This document shows, piece by piece, positions 1 through 6,916 of a DNA stretch of 64,000 nt. The position numbers and the translations under genes are program-made. The notes below the pieces were generated by a model. It was not told the origin of the DNA. It worked only from the letters and a program-made list of their open reading frames with translations, and made no database searches. Within the stretch, counting starts at the first letter, position 1; every line of letters starts with the position of its first letter. This DNA comes from Rhizobium mesoamericanum STM3625 (GTDB taxonomy: Bacteria; Pseudomonadota; Alphaproteobacteria; Rhizobiales; Rhizobiaceae), in contig NZ_HF536772.1 of assembly GCF_000312665.1 (NCBI RefSeq), positions 1,397,496-1,461,495 of the forward strand, written 5' to 3'.

Positions 1-206
1 ACACAGCGATCATAGAACGTCTCCCCTGCCCTGGTCAGTTCCACCCGTCTGGTCGAGCGGATGAAGAGCGCACAGCCAAGCTCCCGTTCCAGTGCCATCA
101 CGTGATTGCTGAGCGCCGGCTGGGCAATCCGCACCCTCGCTGCCGCCCGGCCGAAGTGCAGTTCCTCGGCCACGGCTTTGAAATACGAGAGTTGGCGGAG
201 TTCCAT
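1..206 (-). CDS. LysR-family transcriptional regulator, N-terminal part (runs off left edge)
   Basis: Only the first 68 codons are present; the rest lies left of the window. Reading leftward from the ATG at 204-206, the protein opens [15 protein letters not shown], then has the winged helix-turn-helix pattern of LysR regulators ([19 protein letters not shown], then [20 protein letters not shown]). The effector-binding domain is out of view, so the ligand and targets cannot be guessed. It is transcribed divergently from the small XRE gene at 328, and the 120 bp between them presumably holds both promoters. Confidence 0.88.
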   Translation of the reverse strand, partial: MELRQLSYFKAVAEELHFGRAAARVRIAQPALSNHVMALERELGCALFIRSTRRVELTRAGETFYDRC

Positions 207-327
207 AGATTGCCTCCGACGCACGTGCCATTTTATTGCAACGGTGCCTCGCAAAAGATAAGTTGGAGTGTCCTAGCACACGTAAATTGTGTTTTCAATA
301 AACAACGTTCTAAAAACGAAAGTTTTC

Positions 328-588
328 ATGCTCAAACCACCTCAATGTCGCGCTGCAAGAGCGCTGTTGGACTGGACCCAGAATGATCTTGCTGGACGAA
401 CAGCCATAAGTGCAGTGTCGATCCGTAGCTTCGAGAAGGGCGGCGAAATGCGTGAGAGCAATCTCCGGCTTTTGAGACTGACATTCGAAGCTGCGGGGAT
501 CGTCTTTGAAGACGAAGGAGAAATGGTGCCAGGTGGCATTGGAGTGCGGCTTCGCTCAACCGACGAGAATACCCAACCAGAGGGATAG
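328..588 (+). CDS. Small XRE-type helix-turn-helix regulator
   Basis: An 86-residue protein beginning MLKPPQCRAARALLDWTQ. This is the layout of the short Cro/C1-type regulators common in rhizobia: helix 1 (AARALLDWTQNDLA), recognition helix around ISAVSIRSFEKG, then the tail motif EAAGIVFEDEGE and GVRLR. It would act as a cytoplasmic DNA-binding protein with no separate ligand domain. The ATG at 328 is preferred over one at 289 because it matches the usual start of this family. A short inverted repeat (ACAC-N7-GTGT) lies about 60 bp upstream and could be an operator. Target genes are unknown. Confidence 0.7.
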   Translation: MLKPPQCRAARALLDWTQNDLAGRTAISAVSIRSFEKGGEMRESNLRLLRLTFEAAGIVFEDEGEMVPGGIGVRLRSTDENTQPEG

Positions 589-729
589 GTGAAATTTCGT
601 ACCGAACACATCGGTTACATCTTCCGCTTTTTAGCGGGAGGCGTTGATGCCGTGGAAAGATCTCGGTGATGGAGAAACGTCTACTGCAAATATTCGAGGT
701 ACTCCCTACGACCATTGATGTTTGACTGC

Positions 730-735
730 TTGACA
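730..735 (+). promoter_or_regulatory. Candidate -35 element for the tRNA-Gly gene
   Basis: A perfect TTGACA lies 33 bp before the first base of the tRNA, the spacing expected of a sigma-70 -35 box. The matching -10 position (about 753-758) is a poor match to consensus, so this is a tentative call. Confidence 0.35.
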
Positions 736-768
736 GCGGCGATCATCTGTAGAAAGTCTCCGTTTAGT

Positions 769-842
769 GCGGGTGTAGCTCAATGGTAGAGCAGCAGCTT
801 CCCAAGCTGAATACGAGGGTTCGATTCCCTTCACCCGCTCCA
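769..842 (+). tRNA. tRNA-Gly (anticodon CCC)
   Basis: A 74-base cloverleaf with encoded CCA. The acceptor arms are GCGGGTG and CACCCGC, the D arm is GCTC..GAGC, and the anticodon loop is TTCCCAA with CCC at positions 34-36. The T arm is GAGGG-TTCGATT-CCCTT, followed by discriminator T and CCA. It reads glycine GGG codons. It stands alone, with no integrase or direct repeat of its 3' end nearby, so nothing suggests use as an integration site here. Confidence 0.97.
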
Positions 843-847
843 GCGAC

Positions 848-982
848 ATGGAAGATAGGCGCCTTTCGTTTCCCAGCCTGCCTCTAGGCCAACTTGAGCA
901 CTGGTACGAGCCTGGTGCGGTTTGTCCCCTGTGCAGCCATGGCAAAGATTTGGATCGCTATGAATTCGTGCGACTTATCTAA
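848..982 (+). CDS. Possible 44-residue protein with a CxxC motif
   Basis: A short frame starts with ATG six bases after the tRNA and ends at 980-982, overlapping the stop of the HD-domain gene on the other strand. The product has a CPLC pair followed by DLDRYEFVRL, which looks more like a small zinc-binding or redox peptide than random translation. There is no clear ribosome binding site, since the ATG sits almost against the tRNA 3' end. It could be a remnant. Function unknown. Confidence 0.3.
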   Translation: MEDRRLSFPSLPLGQLEHWYEPGAVCPLCSHGKDLDRYEFVRLI

Positions 983-1437
983 GCGTCGCGTCGCCGCTCG
1001 ACTATTTTCAACCCTTTTTCATATTTGCTTGTATCCGATCCAATGCTTTTGGCCTGTGCAAGATTGTCCCTGAGATCTGCGACCTTCACAGGACGGGCGA
1101 GGGGGTTGCTCAAGGCCCGCATGATGAATTCGTCATCGCTCTCCTCGGGGCGTCTGGTTAATGCATCGACAGCCTCGATGATCGTGGAGCTGAAGCCCTC
1201 TTCCCGTAATCGATCCAGCGTCCAGCCGGGTCCCTTCTCGACCACGTCATGCAAATACGCGACGACGCGTTCGTCCTCATCCTCAACGGCATCAGCGACG
1301 CGCTTGCAATGCAGGAAATAAGGCCCGCCGGCTTTGTCGGTCTGTCCCGCGTGCGCCCTGCCTGCGATTTTTGCCGCATGCAGAAGGTCTAGCTGGTCGT
1401 CATGTTCATTAGTCGATTCTCGCCCACCTGCTGTCAT
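979..1437 (-). CDS. HD-domain phosphohydrolase, RelA/SpoT-hydrolase-like
   Basis: A 152-residue cytoplasmic protein resembling the stand-alone (p)ppGpp hydrolase/MESH1-like HD proteins. Visible signatures are AHAGQTDKAGGPYFLH (the RelA/SpoT entry motif, metal-ligand His43), YLHDVVEKG (His63-Asp64 pair), LTRRPEES and VKVADLRDNL (Asp121). This is a complete H...HD...D metal site. The family removes pyrophosphate from nucleotides such as (p)ppGpp, but the substrate here is not proven. The start at 1437 (MTAGGRES) gives a typical length; an ATG ten codons upstream is the alternative. It lies 26 bp after the secreted-protein gene and probably shares its EcfG-type promoter. Confidence 0.8.
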   Translation of the reverse strand: MTAGGRESTNEHDDQLDLLHAAKIAGRAHAGQTDKAGGPYFLHCKRVADAVEDEDERVVAYLHDVVEKGPGWTLDRLREEGFSSTIIEAVDALTRRPEESDDEFIMRALSNPLARPVKVADLRDNLAQAKSIGSDTSKYEKGLKIVERRRDA

Positions 1438-1463
1438 GCAATTCCTCCCTGCCAGCCGCAGCG

Positions 1464-1838
1464 TCATTTTTCTGACCGCTCCAGCAGAATACGGGCCTCC
1501 TCGAAACGGCGCTTTCGGTCGCCGTCCGGCTCGTTCGGCGAATAGCATGTGGTTGATACACAGAAGCGAACGAGGTGATGAGGTTTGTCGACTTTGTCGA
1601 ACTCGCATGAGAACGCGTCGGTCATTTCGGCGGGCGTGGTGCCCTCGCGAGTAGAGTAGGTCATCCTCACTCCCGGCGGTTTCAGTTCCGGGAAGGACTG
1701 AACAGTACCGATCGCAAGTTTGCTCACCATGAAGAAGCCTCTGGCGACGGATTGACAAGTTGCCTCGAGTTCACGCGACTGCGCGAATGCGGAGGCAGGG
1801 AACATGAGAAGAAGGGATAGAACTAGGGTGTTTCGCAA
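1464..1838 (-). CDS. Small secreted protein of unknown function
   Basis: A 124-residue protein with a clear signal peptide (basic start, LVLSLLLMFPASAFA, cleavage after AFA). The mature part is periplasmic and contains four cysteines that could form two disulfides (ATCQS, FSCEF, RFCVS, TTCYS). I do not recognise the family. It is the first gene of a two-gene unit with the HD hydrolase, and the minus-strand EcfG promoter at 1889-1914 sits about 50 bp before its ATG, which suggests general-stress control. Confidence 0.62.
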   Translation of the reverse strand: MRNTLVLSLLLMFPASAFAQSRELEATCQSVARGFFMVSKLAIGTVQSFPELKPPGVRMTYSTREGTTPAEMTDAFSCEFDKVDKPHHLVRFCVSTTCYSPNEPDGDRKRRFEEARILLERSEK

Positions 1839-1888
1839 GTGGTCGCCTCCGCCTGTTAACGGGAGGCCGACAAATCCTCCCTATGCAT

Positions 1889-1914
1889 AACGGATCGGAA
1901 CATCCGAGAGTTCC
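1889..1914 (-). promoter_or_regulatory. EcfG (general stress sigma) promoter toward the secreted-protein/HD operon
   Basis: On the minus strand this reads GGAAC, 17 bases, CGTT, a full match to the alphaproteobacterial EcfG/RpoE2 consensus (GGAAC-N16/17-CGTT). The -10 element ends about 50 bp upstream of the start codon at 1838. It overlaps the oppositely oriented promoter at 1897-1921. Confidence 0.72.
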
Positions 1915-1921
1915 CGTCGTT
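1897..1921 (+). promoter_or_regulatory. EcfG promoter, distal, toward csbD
   Basis: GGAAC at 1897-1901, 16 bases, CGTT at 1918-1921: a perfect consensus on the plus strand. A transcript from here would carry a leader of roughly 230 nt before csbD, or could end earlier as a separate RNA. It shares most of its sequence with the divergent minus-strand site. Confidence 0.6.
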
Positions 1922-2103
1922 CCGTTGTCTGCGGCTGAAGAACGCCCACCCCCCGACGATCGGTTCGCCTTAAAGCGGCGCGAACTGCACAGCAGAGCAT
2001 CGTGCAGACTGCAATTGGGCCGCTTCTGGGAGCTGTCGCAATCCTGTAGCGCCGACATCAGGGAAATGAACGGCGTCGATCCGTCCGTCGTCGTGCATGC
2101 TTC

Positions 2104-2128
2104 GGAACACTCCGATGCCTTGGCCGTT
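2104..2128 (+). promoter_or_regulatory. EcfG promoter, proximal, for csbD
   Basis: GGAAC at 2104-2108, 16 bases, CGTT at 2125-2128. Transcription would start near 2135, giving a leader of about 27 nt that carries the AGAGGAGA ribosome binding site in front of the csbD ATG. CsbD genes are typical stress-sigma targets. Confidence 0.8.
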
Positions 2129-2161
2129 TAGCCTCCAGTCCAACATTAGAGGAGACGATCC

Positions 2162-2368
2162 ATGGATTGGAACCGAATCGAAGGAAATTGGAAGCAGATG
2201 AAAGGCAAGATCAAGGAGCAGTGGGGCGAACTCACCGATGATGATCTTGATCAGATTGCCGGGAAGCGTGATCAGCTGGAGGGCAAAATCCAGGAGCGTT
2301 ACGGGATCCAGCGCGATCGTGCGCGGCGCGATATTGACGACTGGTACAACCGCCAAACCTGGCACTGA
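2162..2368 (+). CDS. CsbD-family stress protein
   Basis: A 68-residue, highly charged protein starting MDWNRIEGNWKQMKGKIKEQ, with WGELTDDDLDQIAGK and a second EGKIQERYG segment: the standard CsbD layout of a small helical bundle. CsbD proteins are abundant general-stress proteins with no known biochemical activity. Start and ribosome binding site (AGAGGAGA, 8 bp away) are clear. It is expressed from at least the proximal EcfG promoter at 2104-2128 and is closed by a hairpin at 2378-2400. It is convergent with the glycosyltransferase gene. Confidence 0.93.
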   Translation: MDWNRIEGNWKQMKGKIKEQWGELTDDDLDQIAGKRDQLEGKIQERYGIQRDRARRDIDDWYNRQTWH

Positions 2369-2377
2369 TTGACAGCG

Positions 2378-2400
2378 AGCCCGGAAGTCTATTCCGGGCT
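2378..2400 (+). terminator. Hairpin terminator after csbD
   Basis: AGCCCGGAA (2378-2386), a 5-base loop and TTCCGGGCT (2392-2400) form a perfect 9-bp stem 10 bp after the csbD stop and ending 2 bp before the stop of the convergent glycosyltransferase. The following T-rich stretch is short, so termination strength is uncertain. Confidence 0.7.
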
Positions 2401-2401
2401 T

Positions 2402-3427
2402 CTACCCTCTTTGTGGAAAGTCGATCTTGGTCATGTAGCCGCGGCTCACGAGCTGCTGTGGCCCCTCGTAGCAGATTGACTTCGCGTAAGTGAAATCAAT
2501 CTCACCTTCCCGGTGAAGGACATCCATCATTTTCTGATAGTGCTCTGACGAATTAAAGTGCTGTTTGCCCTCGACCGCTTCGCTTATCTTCGCCTTGTAG
2601 TTCGTAAAGAATTTGAAGTGCAAAATCGCACCCCAGACTGATGGGAAATTCCGGCCATAGGGCAGTGGCTGGTGAAGGCTGCTTCCAAAAAGGCATGCTC
2701 CGTCCCAGTAGATCAGAGGGTATTTGATAAGCTCGTTGTTTTCTCCGAATTTTCTGCCCCGCGGACCGCCTCTGACGCTGACGCCTCGCTTCTTTATCCT
2801 CGCAACATAACTGTCGCCATCAAAATACCGCGAGAACTGCCACGGCTTGTCGACGGAAGAAGGCATCGCGTCGAATTCACTCAGCTTGGGGTACATATCC
2901 AGCATCGGCGCCGCCATCCGCTTTAGATTTTGACCTTCAAGCATGCGTATAAGTGATGACAATGGCTGGTTGAAGCAATCGTCGTAGACAAGGAATTCGT
3001 CGGAATCGACATTCAGATACCATCGATCCAGACCATATCTGGAGAAGAGGCTTTCCCTCCAGTTTCGGCCGCGCCTTGCCTCGCCAAATCGCACCGGCGA
3101 GGTCCAAAGGTCGACGTCTGGTTCATTCAAGAGAGCCTCTCTTGTGCCGTCGGTCGAAACATCGTCAACGCAGATAAACCGCGTCACTCCCAGCTGGCGA
3201 TAGTGCTGGATGAAAGCAAATAAAAGAGCGATGTCGTTATGTGTGACGAAAATAAGCGGCACGTCCGTCGCCGCCAGGGGCCGAATCTCGCGAATAGGCT
3301 GGATGATCGTCTCAGCCCGACTGCGCCTCTCGCGGCGGGTCACCCGAAATGTGTCATAGCCCGTCCGCAGACGATCAAGGAAGGAACGTGTAAGGTTCGG
3401 CGCGCCAGGGGGAAATGGATAGTTCAT
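2402..3427 (-). CDS. Family 2-type glycosyltransferase
   Basis: A 341-residue protein with a GT-A-like N-terminal half. After FVTHNDIALLFAFIQHYRQLG comes FICVDDVSTDGTREAL, then WYLNVDSDEFLVYDD with the metal-binding DxD-type motif. It resembles the Glyco_tranf_2_4 branch, enzymes that move sugars onto polysaccharides or other surface glycans from the cytoplasmic side. The ATG at 3427 is chosen because AGGAGG lies 13 bp upstream and no ribosome binding site supports a start inside the preceding gene. It lies 19 bp after the other glycosyltransferase and so is probably its operon partner. Acceptor and donor are unknown. Confidence 0.8.
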   Translation of the reverse strand: MNYPFPPGAPNLTRSFLDRLRTGYDTFRVTRRERRSRAETIIQPIREIRPLAATDVPLIFVTHNDIALLFAFIQHYRQLGVTRFICVDDVSTDGTREALLNEPDVDLWTSPVRFGEARRGRNWRESLFSRYGLDRWYLNVDSDEFLVYDDCFNQPLSSLIRMLEGQNLKRMAAPMLDMYPKLSEFDAMPSSVDKPWQFSRYFDGDSYVARIKKRGVSVRGGPRGRKFGENNELIKYPLIYWDGACLFGSSLHQPLPYGRNFPSVWGAILHFKFFTNYKAKISEAVEGKQHFNSSEHYQKMMDVLHREGEIDFTYAKSICYEGPQQLVSRGYMTKIDFPQRG

Positions 3428-3446
3428 GAGACGGACGCAAGGCCTC

Positions 3447-4295
3447 CTAGAATATCCAAAACAGCTTATAGCGCGTCTTGCGGCGCGCATCGTTCCAGCA
3501 CATCCTGAAAAACTTTGCTTTCGTCAAAAGACCCGCCGGTGGCAATTTGTCGACCAGCCGATAGCAGCCGAGGGTGTATATCAATCGTTGAGAGAGCTTG
3601 TCCCGAAATCCTTTTGCCCCATACTTTTGCTCGGAACCCGATCCTTCCCTGAAGTCAAAAGTAGCATCGGAGACATAGGCCACCAGGTCGCGAACCACAA
3701 ATTCCGACAGGACATAGGAAGCGACGCCCCAGGGATTGCCCAGCTCACGCCAGCGCGCCATTAGCGTATCGACTGCCCGTGACCTGAACATGCCGTAAAT
3801 CCACTCGGATGGAAATGTCAGGTTGCGTGGTACGCGACCCTGTGCATACGACTGCTGAAAGTTGAATATATTGGCTGCCGGATGCTTGAGCTTGAAGCCG
3901 TTGGCGTTGAAGGTCTTTGTCGGGCAGGCGGCGAGTAGCTTTGTTTCATCGGCATCGAGGGCGTCGACCAACTTTTTCAAGAAATCCCGGGACGAAAGAT
4001 CGTCTGCTGCCCTGAGGCAAAAATACTCTGCCGCTTCCGCGCCAAGCTTTATTGCTTTGGCGAAATTGTCCTCGGCAGTAAGATGGGTTTCGTTTGAAAT
4101 GATGGAAAAACGAGCATCTTCCTCACAGAAGCGCTGCGCCACCTCTAATGTTTTGTCCGTCGAGCAGTTGTTGAGAATTACGGCGCGGAAATCGCCGAAG
4201 TCCTGATCCTTAATGGACTGCAAGCTCTCTCGAAGAGTAGCCGCTCCGTTGTAGACCGGAAACACAACAACAACCCTGGCATTCATCGACAGCAT
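3447..4295 (-). CDS. Family 2 glycosyltransferase
   Basis: A 282-residue GT-A enzyme. The N terminus ARVVVVFPVYNGAATLRESL is the classic GT2 opening, followed by QDFGDFRAVILNNCSTDKTLE (nucleotide-binding Asp region) and LRAADDLSSRDFLKK, the DD motif that binds the metal and sugar nucleotide. No membrane segments are visible. The start may be the ATG at 4295 or the one three codons later at 4286 (MNARVVV). It is first of a two-gene unit. No polymerase or flippase gene lies nearby, so the glycan is unknown. Confidence 0.84.
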   Translation of the reverse strand: MLSMNARVVVVFPVYNGAATLRESLQSIKDQDFGDFRAVILNNCSTDKTLEVAQRFCEEDARFSIISNETHLTAEDNFAKAIKLGAEAAEYFCLRAADDLSSRDFLKKLVDALDADETKLLAACPTKTFNANGFKLKHPAANIFNFQQSYAQGRVPRNLTFPSEWIYGMFRSRAVDTLMARWRELGNPWGVASYVLSEFVVRDLVAYVSDATFDFREGSGSEQKYGAKGFRDKLSQRLIYTLGCYRLVDKLPPAGLLTKAKFFRMCWNDARRKTRYKLFWIF

Positions 4296-4496
4296 CCCAC
4301 GACGCTCAGATCAATCGAGAAGACGATAGATGCTGCGCGGACGGCAGCCGCTTCTAGTTCAGGTCCTGATTTATCCTCTTTGCGTTCAAATGCAACGATG
4401 CCGTAGTCCCGTTATCGCTTTTCGCCATACCTCCTTGATGTGGCATGCTGAATTGATGCCGCAAAAACCCTTTAGTTGACAATCGTCTAATAAACA

Positions 4497-4513
4497 TAGT
4501 TAATTTTTAACTA
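4497..4513. repeat. Perfect inverted repeat TAGTTAA-TTT-TTAACTA
   Basis: Seven-base arms with a 3-base spacer, AT-rich, lying between the divergent glycosyltransferase and 61-residue stress protein genes and 16 bp upstream of the EcfG promoter. A TTGACA lies at 4475-4480. The shape suits a regulator binding site, but the protein is unknown. Confidence 0.4.
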
Positions 4514-4528
4514 TTCTCCGATACTACG

Positions 4529-4554
4529 GGAACGCATACGACCTCTTGGTCGTT
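4529..4554 (+). promoter_or_regulatory. EcfG promoter for the 61-residue protein gene
   Basis: GGAAC at 4529-4533, 17 bases, CGTT at 4551-4554: a full match to the EcfG consensus. The start codon at 4582 is 27 bp further on, with AGGAGGAG between. Confidence 0.78.
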
Positions 4555-4581
4555 GTCGGCATGATCAGGAGGAGTAGCAGA

Positions 4582-4767
4582 ATGCTTTTGAAGATTTTCA
4601 CGGCGAAGCGCGAAATCCGGGACAATGGCGATACCGGTACATACGCGGACGGCTACCATGCCCCCGAGATGGTCGTTGCGTCGCGGCGTGATGACGATCG
4701 TGCGTCCTACGAACGCGACTATGGCCGTGGCCGTAAAGTAGAGCAGGTTCCACTCGGGTTTAGCTGA
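4582..4767 (+). CDS. Putative EcfG-controlled 61-residue protein of unknown function
   Basis: Starts MLLKIFTAKREIRDNGD behind an excellent ribosome binding site (AGGAGGAG). The ATG at 4582 is preferred over a frame-mate at 4546 that overlaps the promoter. The product is hydrophilic with no signal peptide or membrane segment. Its middle is a run of Arg, Asp and Tyr (SRRDDDRASYERDYGRGRK), suggesting a disordered, nucleic-acid- or protein-binding peptide. I do not recognise the family. The perfect EcfG promoter places it in the general stress response. It is closed by the hairpin at 4847-4869. Confidence 0.68.
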   Translation: MLLKIFTAKREIRDNGDTGTYADGYHAPEMVVASRRDDDRASYERDYGRGRKVEQVPLGFS

Positions 4768-4846
4768 GCTTCATTTTTAAATTCTGGCCAGGTGCGCTTC
4801 GGGCCTGCAGCAAGGTCGTGGCTGCTGTTTGAAGTGCCATAATCGA

Positions 4847-4869
4847 AAGGGCGGCTTCGAGCCGCCCTT
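4847..4869. terminator. Bidirectional hairpin terminator
   Basis: AAGGGCGGCT (4847-4856), loop TCG, AGCCGCCCTT (4860-4869): a perfect 10-bp stem between the ends of the 61-residue protein gene (plus) and the chemoreceptor gene (minus). T-containing stretches follow on both sides. Confidence 0.75.
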
Positions 4870-4894
4870 CGTTCTTCTGTCGTTTTTCACGAGG

Positions 4895-6916
4895 TCAGAA
4901 TTCCGTCCAGTCGGCGTCATCGCGTGTGACGGAAGGTGCACTGCCGGCACCGAAGGCGCTTGCAAGCTTCTGACCAAGTGCTCGAGCCGGCGAGTTGGAG
5001 GCGCGCGTGACCCCTGGAGTGGCGATGCGAACTGGCGCCTTTCTGCCAGCTATTGGCGGCGTGGGTGAGCGGGGCGGGGAATGGATCGGAGCGCTCTGCA
5101 GCGGCGCGGCGGCAACGGTCGCGCTGACGCCAGCGGCGCTGGAGAGCTTGAACTGGTCAAGCAGATTGTTCAGCGTCGCCGCTTCCGTCGCGAGCTTGTG
5201 GCTCGCCGCCGTGCTTTCCTCGACCATAGCCGCATTCTTTTGCGTGCCCTGGTCCATGGTGTTCACGGCCGTGTTGATCTCGTGCAGGCCGGTCGATTGC
5301 TCGCGGGCGGCTTCCACGATCGCATCGACGTGTTCATTGATTTCCTGGACCTCATGAACGATTGCATCCAGCGCCCTGCCGGTTTCGGCGACAAGGGATA
5401 CGCCAGTCTGCACATGATCCCTGGATGTCATGATCAGTGACTTGATCTCCCTGGCGGCGTTGGCGGATCGTTGCGCGAGTTCGCGCACTTCCTGGGCAAC
5501 GACAGCAAAGCCCTTCCCTGCTTCGCCGGCGCGGGCGGCTTCGACGCCGGCGTTGAGGGCAAGAAGGTTCGTCTGGAAGGCAATGTCATCGATGACCCCG
5601 ATGATGTTGCCAATCTCCGCGGAAGACTGCTCGATCTGCTGCATGGCGTTGACTGCCTTGCGCACGACCTGGCCGGACTTTTCCGCGCCGGCGCGCGTGC
5701 GCGCCACCAGCCCTCGTGCTTCTTCGGCGCGTCTTGCGGCACCCTTCACCGTAGTGGTGATTTCCTCGAGAGCTGCGGCCGTTTCCTCGATAGACGCCGC
5801 CTGCTGCTCCGTCCGCTTCGAAAGCTCGTCCGCCGAGGAACGAATCTCGCTTGCGCCAGCGGAGATCGTGCGGGCGTTGGCGCCGACCGTCTGCATGGTG
5901 TCGTTCAGCCGCTGGATCGAGTTGTTGAAATCCTGTCGCAGGACGTCGAGATCGCCAACGAAAGCCGTGTCGATCCGTGATGCGAGGTCGCCGGCCGCCA
6001 GCCGGCGCAAGCCGTCGCCAAGCGCGCCGACAGCACGCGAAAGGTCAGCGGCTTCGGTTGCGCGTTGCGCTTCGCGTTCGCGGCGTTCGCTGTCGCCGAG
6101 AGTGCGGCTCTTTTCGGCTTCACCCTCAAGGCGGATGCGTTCAATTGCGTTGTCGCGGAAGACGGCAACGGCGCCGGCCATCTGGCCAACCTCGTCGCGC
6201 CGGTCAAGGCCGTCGACGGCGCTTTGTGTATCGCCCTGGGCGAGTTGTGCCATCCGGTCGCGCAAACTGGCCATCGGAGCCGCGATCCCCGCCTGAGCAA
6301 CCCACACCGAAAGGCCGAGCGCGCCAACTACGGCGAGCCCGATCAGTGCGAAACAAAGAGTAATTCGCTCGTTGACGGTAGCCGAAAGCGCGTCGCCGCC
6401 ATCGTTCAGCAATGCCATCAACGCATCATTGTTGGCGATCATCTTCGGAGTGACTGTGTCAAGCTTGGCATTGAGGGTGCTGGCCGCGAGCTGTGCGCCG
6501 GCGCTGTCCTTTGCCTTGACGAGATCGACGATCTTGCGGGAAAGCACCTCCATTTCACCAATGTCGACGAGGATGTCATCAATCGCCTGCTTGCGGCTCG
6601 GAACCAAGGCTGCTGCCTTTTCCAGACGTTCGCGCGCCTGAGGCAGCTTGTTCGGCGTTGCGACCGCCGTGTCGAAAGCCGGCGTCTCTGGTTTGAGGCT
6701 GGCGATCAACGTCGTTTGAAGCACGCCTGCGTTGGCCGATGCGCTGGCGCGCGATGCCAGCATGGCGGCCAAAGCCTCGTGATCGATGAAGGCGCTGTAG
6801 GTGGCGTCCGCGCCGCGGAATTCGCCGATGACATAAACAAGGCCACTGAGCGCGATCGCCCCGAGAAGCGCGACGACAGATATGATCTTTGTCCGGATTG
6901 TGAGGTTCTTCAGCAT
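4895..6916 (-). CDS. Methyl-accepting chemotaxis protein (transmembrane chemoreceptor)
   Basis: A 673-residue inner-membrane receptor. Residues 9-30 form TM1, about 31-185 an Ala-rich periplasmic helical sensor domain, and 186-208 TM2. HAMP follows ([17 protein letters not shown]), then a second HAMP-like linker ([18 protein letters not shown]). The signalling coiled coil has the invariant tip ([20 protein letters not shown]). The last five residues, DWTEF, fit the xWxxF tether that recruits CheR/CheB, so this receptor is probably a well-methylated major one. The ligand cannot be read from sequence. The ATG at 6916 ([10 protein letters not shown]) is chosen because the upstream extension is not protein-like and TM1 follows at the normal distance. 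It stands alone, away from any che cluster. Confidence 0.93.
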   Translation of the reverse strand: MLKNLTIRTKIISVVALLGAIALSGLVYVIGEFRGADATYSAFIDHEALAAMLASRASASANAGVLQTTLIASLKPETPAFDTAVATPNKLPQARERLEKAAALVPSRKQAIDDILVDIGEMEVLSRKIVDLVKAKDSAGAQLAASTLNAKLDTVTPKMIANNDALMALLNDGGDALSATVNERITLCFALIGLAVVGALGLSVWVAQAGIAAPMASLRDRMAQLAQGDTQSAVDGLDRRDEVGQMAGAVAVFRDNAIERIRLEGEAEKSRTLGDSERREREAQRATEAADLSRAVGALGDGLRRLAAGDLASRIDTAFVGDLDVLRQDFNNSIQRLNDTMQTVGANARTISAGASEIRSSADELSKRTEQQAASIEETAAALEEITTTVKGAARRAEEARGLVARTRAGAEKSGQVVRKAVNAMQQIEQSSAEIGNIIGVIDDIAFQTNLLALNAGVEAARAGEAGKGFAVVAQEVRELAQRSANAAREIKSLIMTSRDHVQTGVSLVAETGRALDAIVHEVQEINEHVDAIVEAAREQSTGLHEINTAVNTMDQGTQKNAAMVEESTAASHKLATEAATLNNLLDQFKLSSAAGVSATVAAAPLQSAPIHSPPRSPTPPIAGRKAPVRIATPGVTRASNSPARALGQKLASAFGAGSAPSVTRDDADWTEF

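Larger units (their letters stand above)
1839..2161. other. Regulatory intergenic region between the secreted-protein operon and csbD
   Basis: No convincing gene lies in these 323 bases. An open frame at 1883-2131 starts inside a promoter and looks like chance. The region holds one minus-strand and two plus-strand EcfG-type promoters, listed separately. The space between the two plus-strand sites is about 180 bp. Confidence 0.6.

Noticed and set aside
769-982. tRNA-Gly as an integration site of a genomic island
   Set aside because: No integrase gene, no repeat of the tRNA 3' end, and ordinary core-type genes follow.
1883-2131. An 82-codon plus-strand frame between the EcfG promoters
   Set aside because: It starts inside the overlapping promoters, has no ribosome binding site and no conserved-looking composition.
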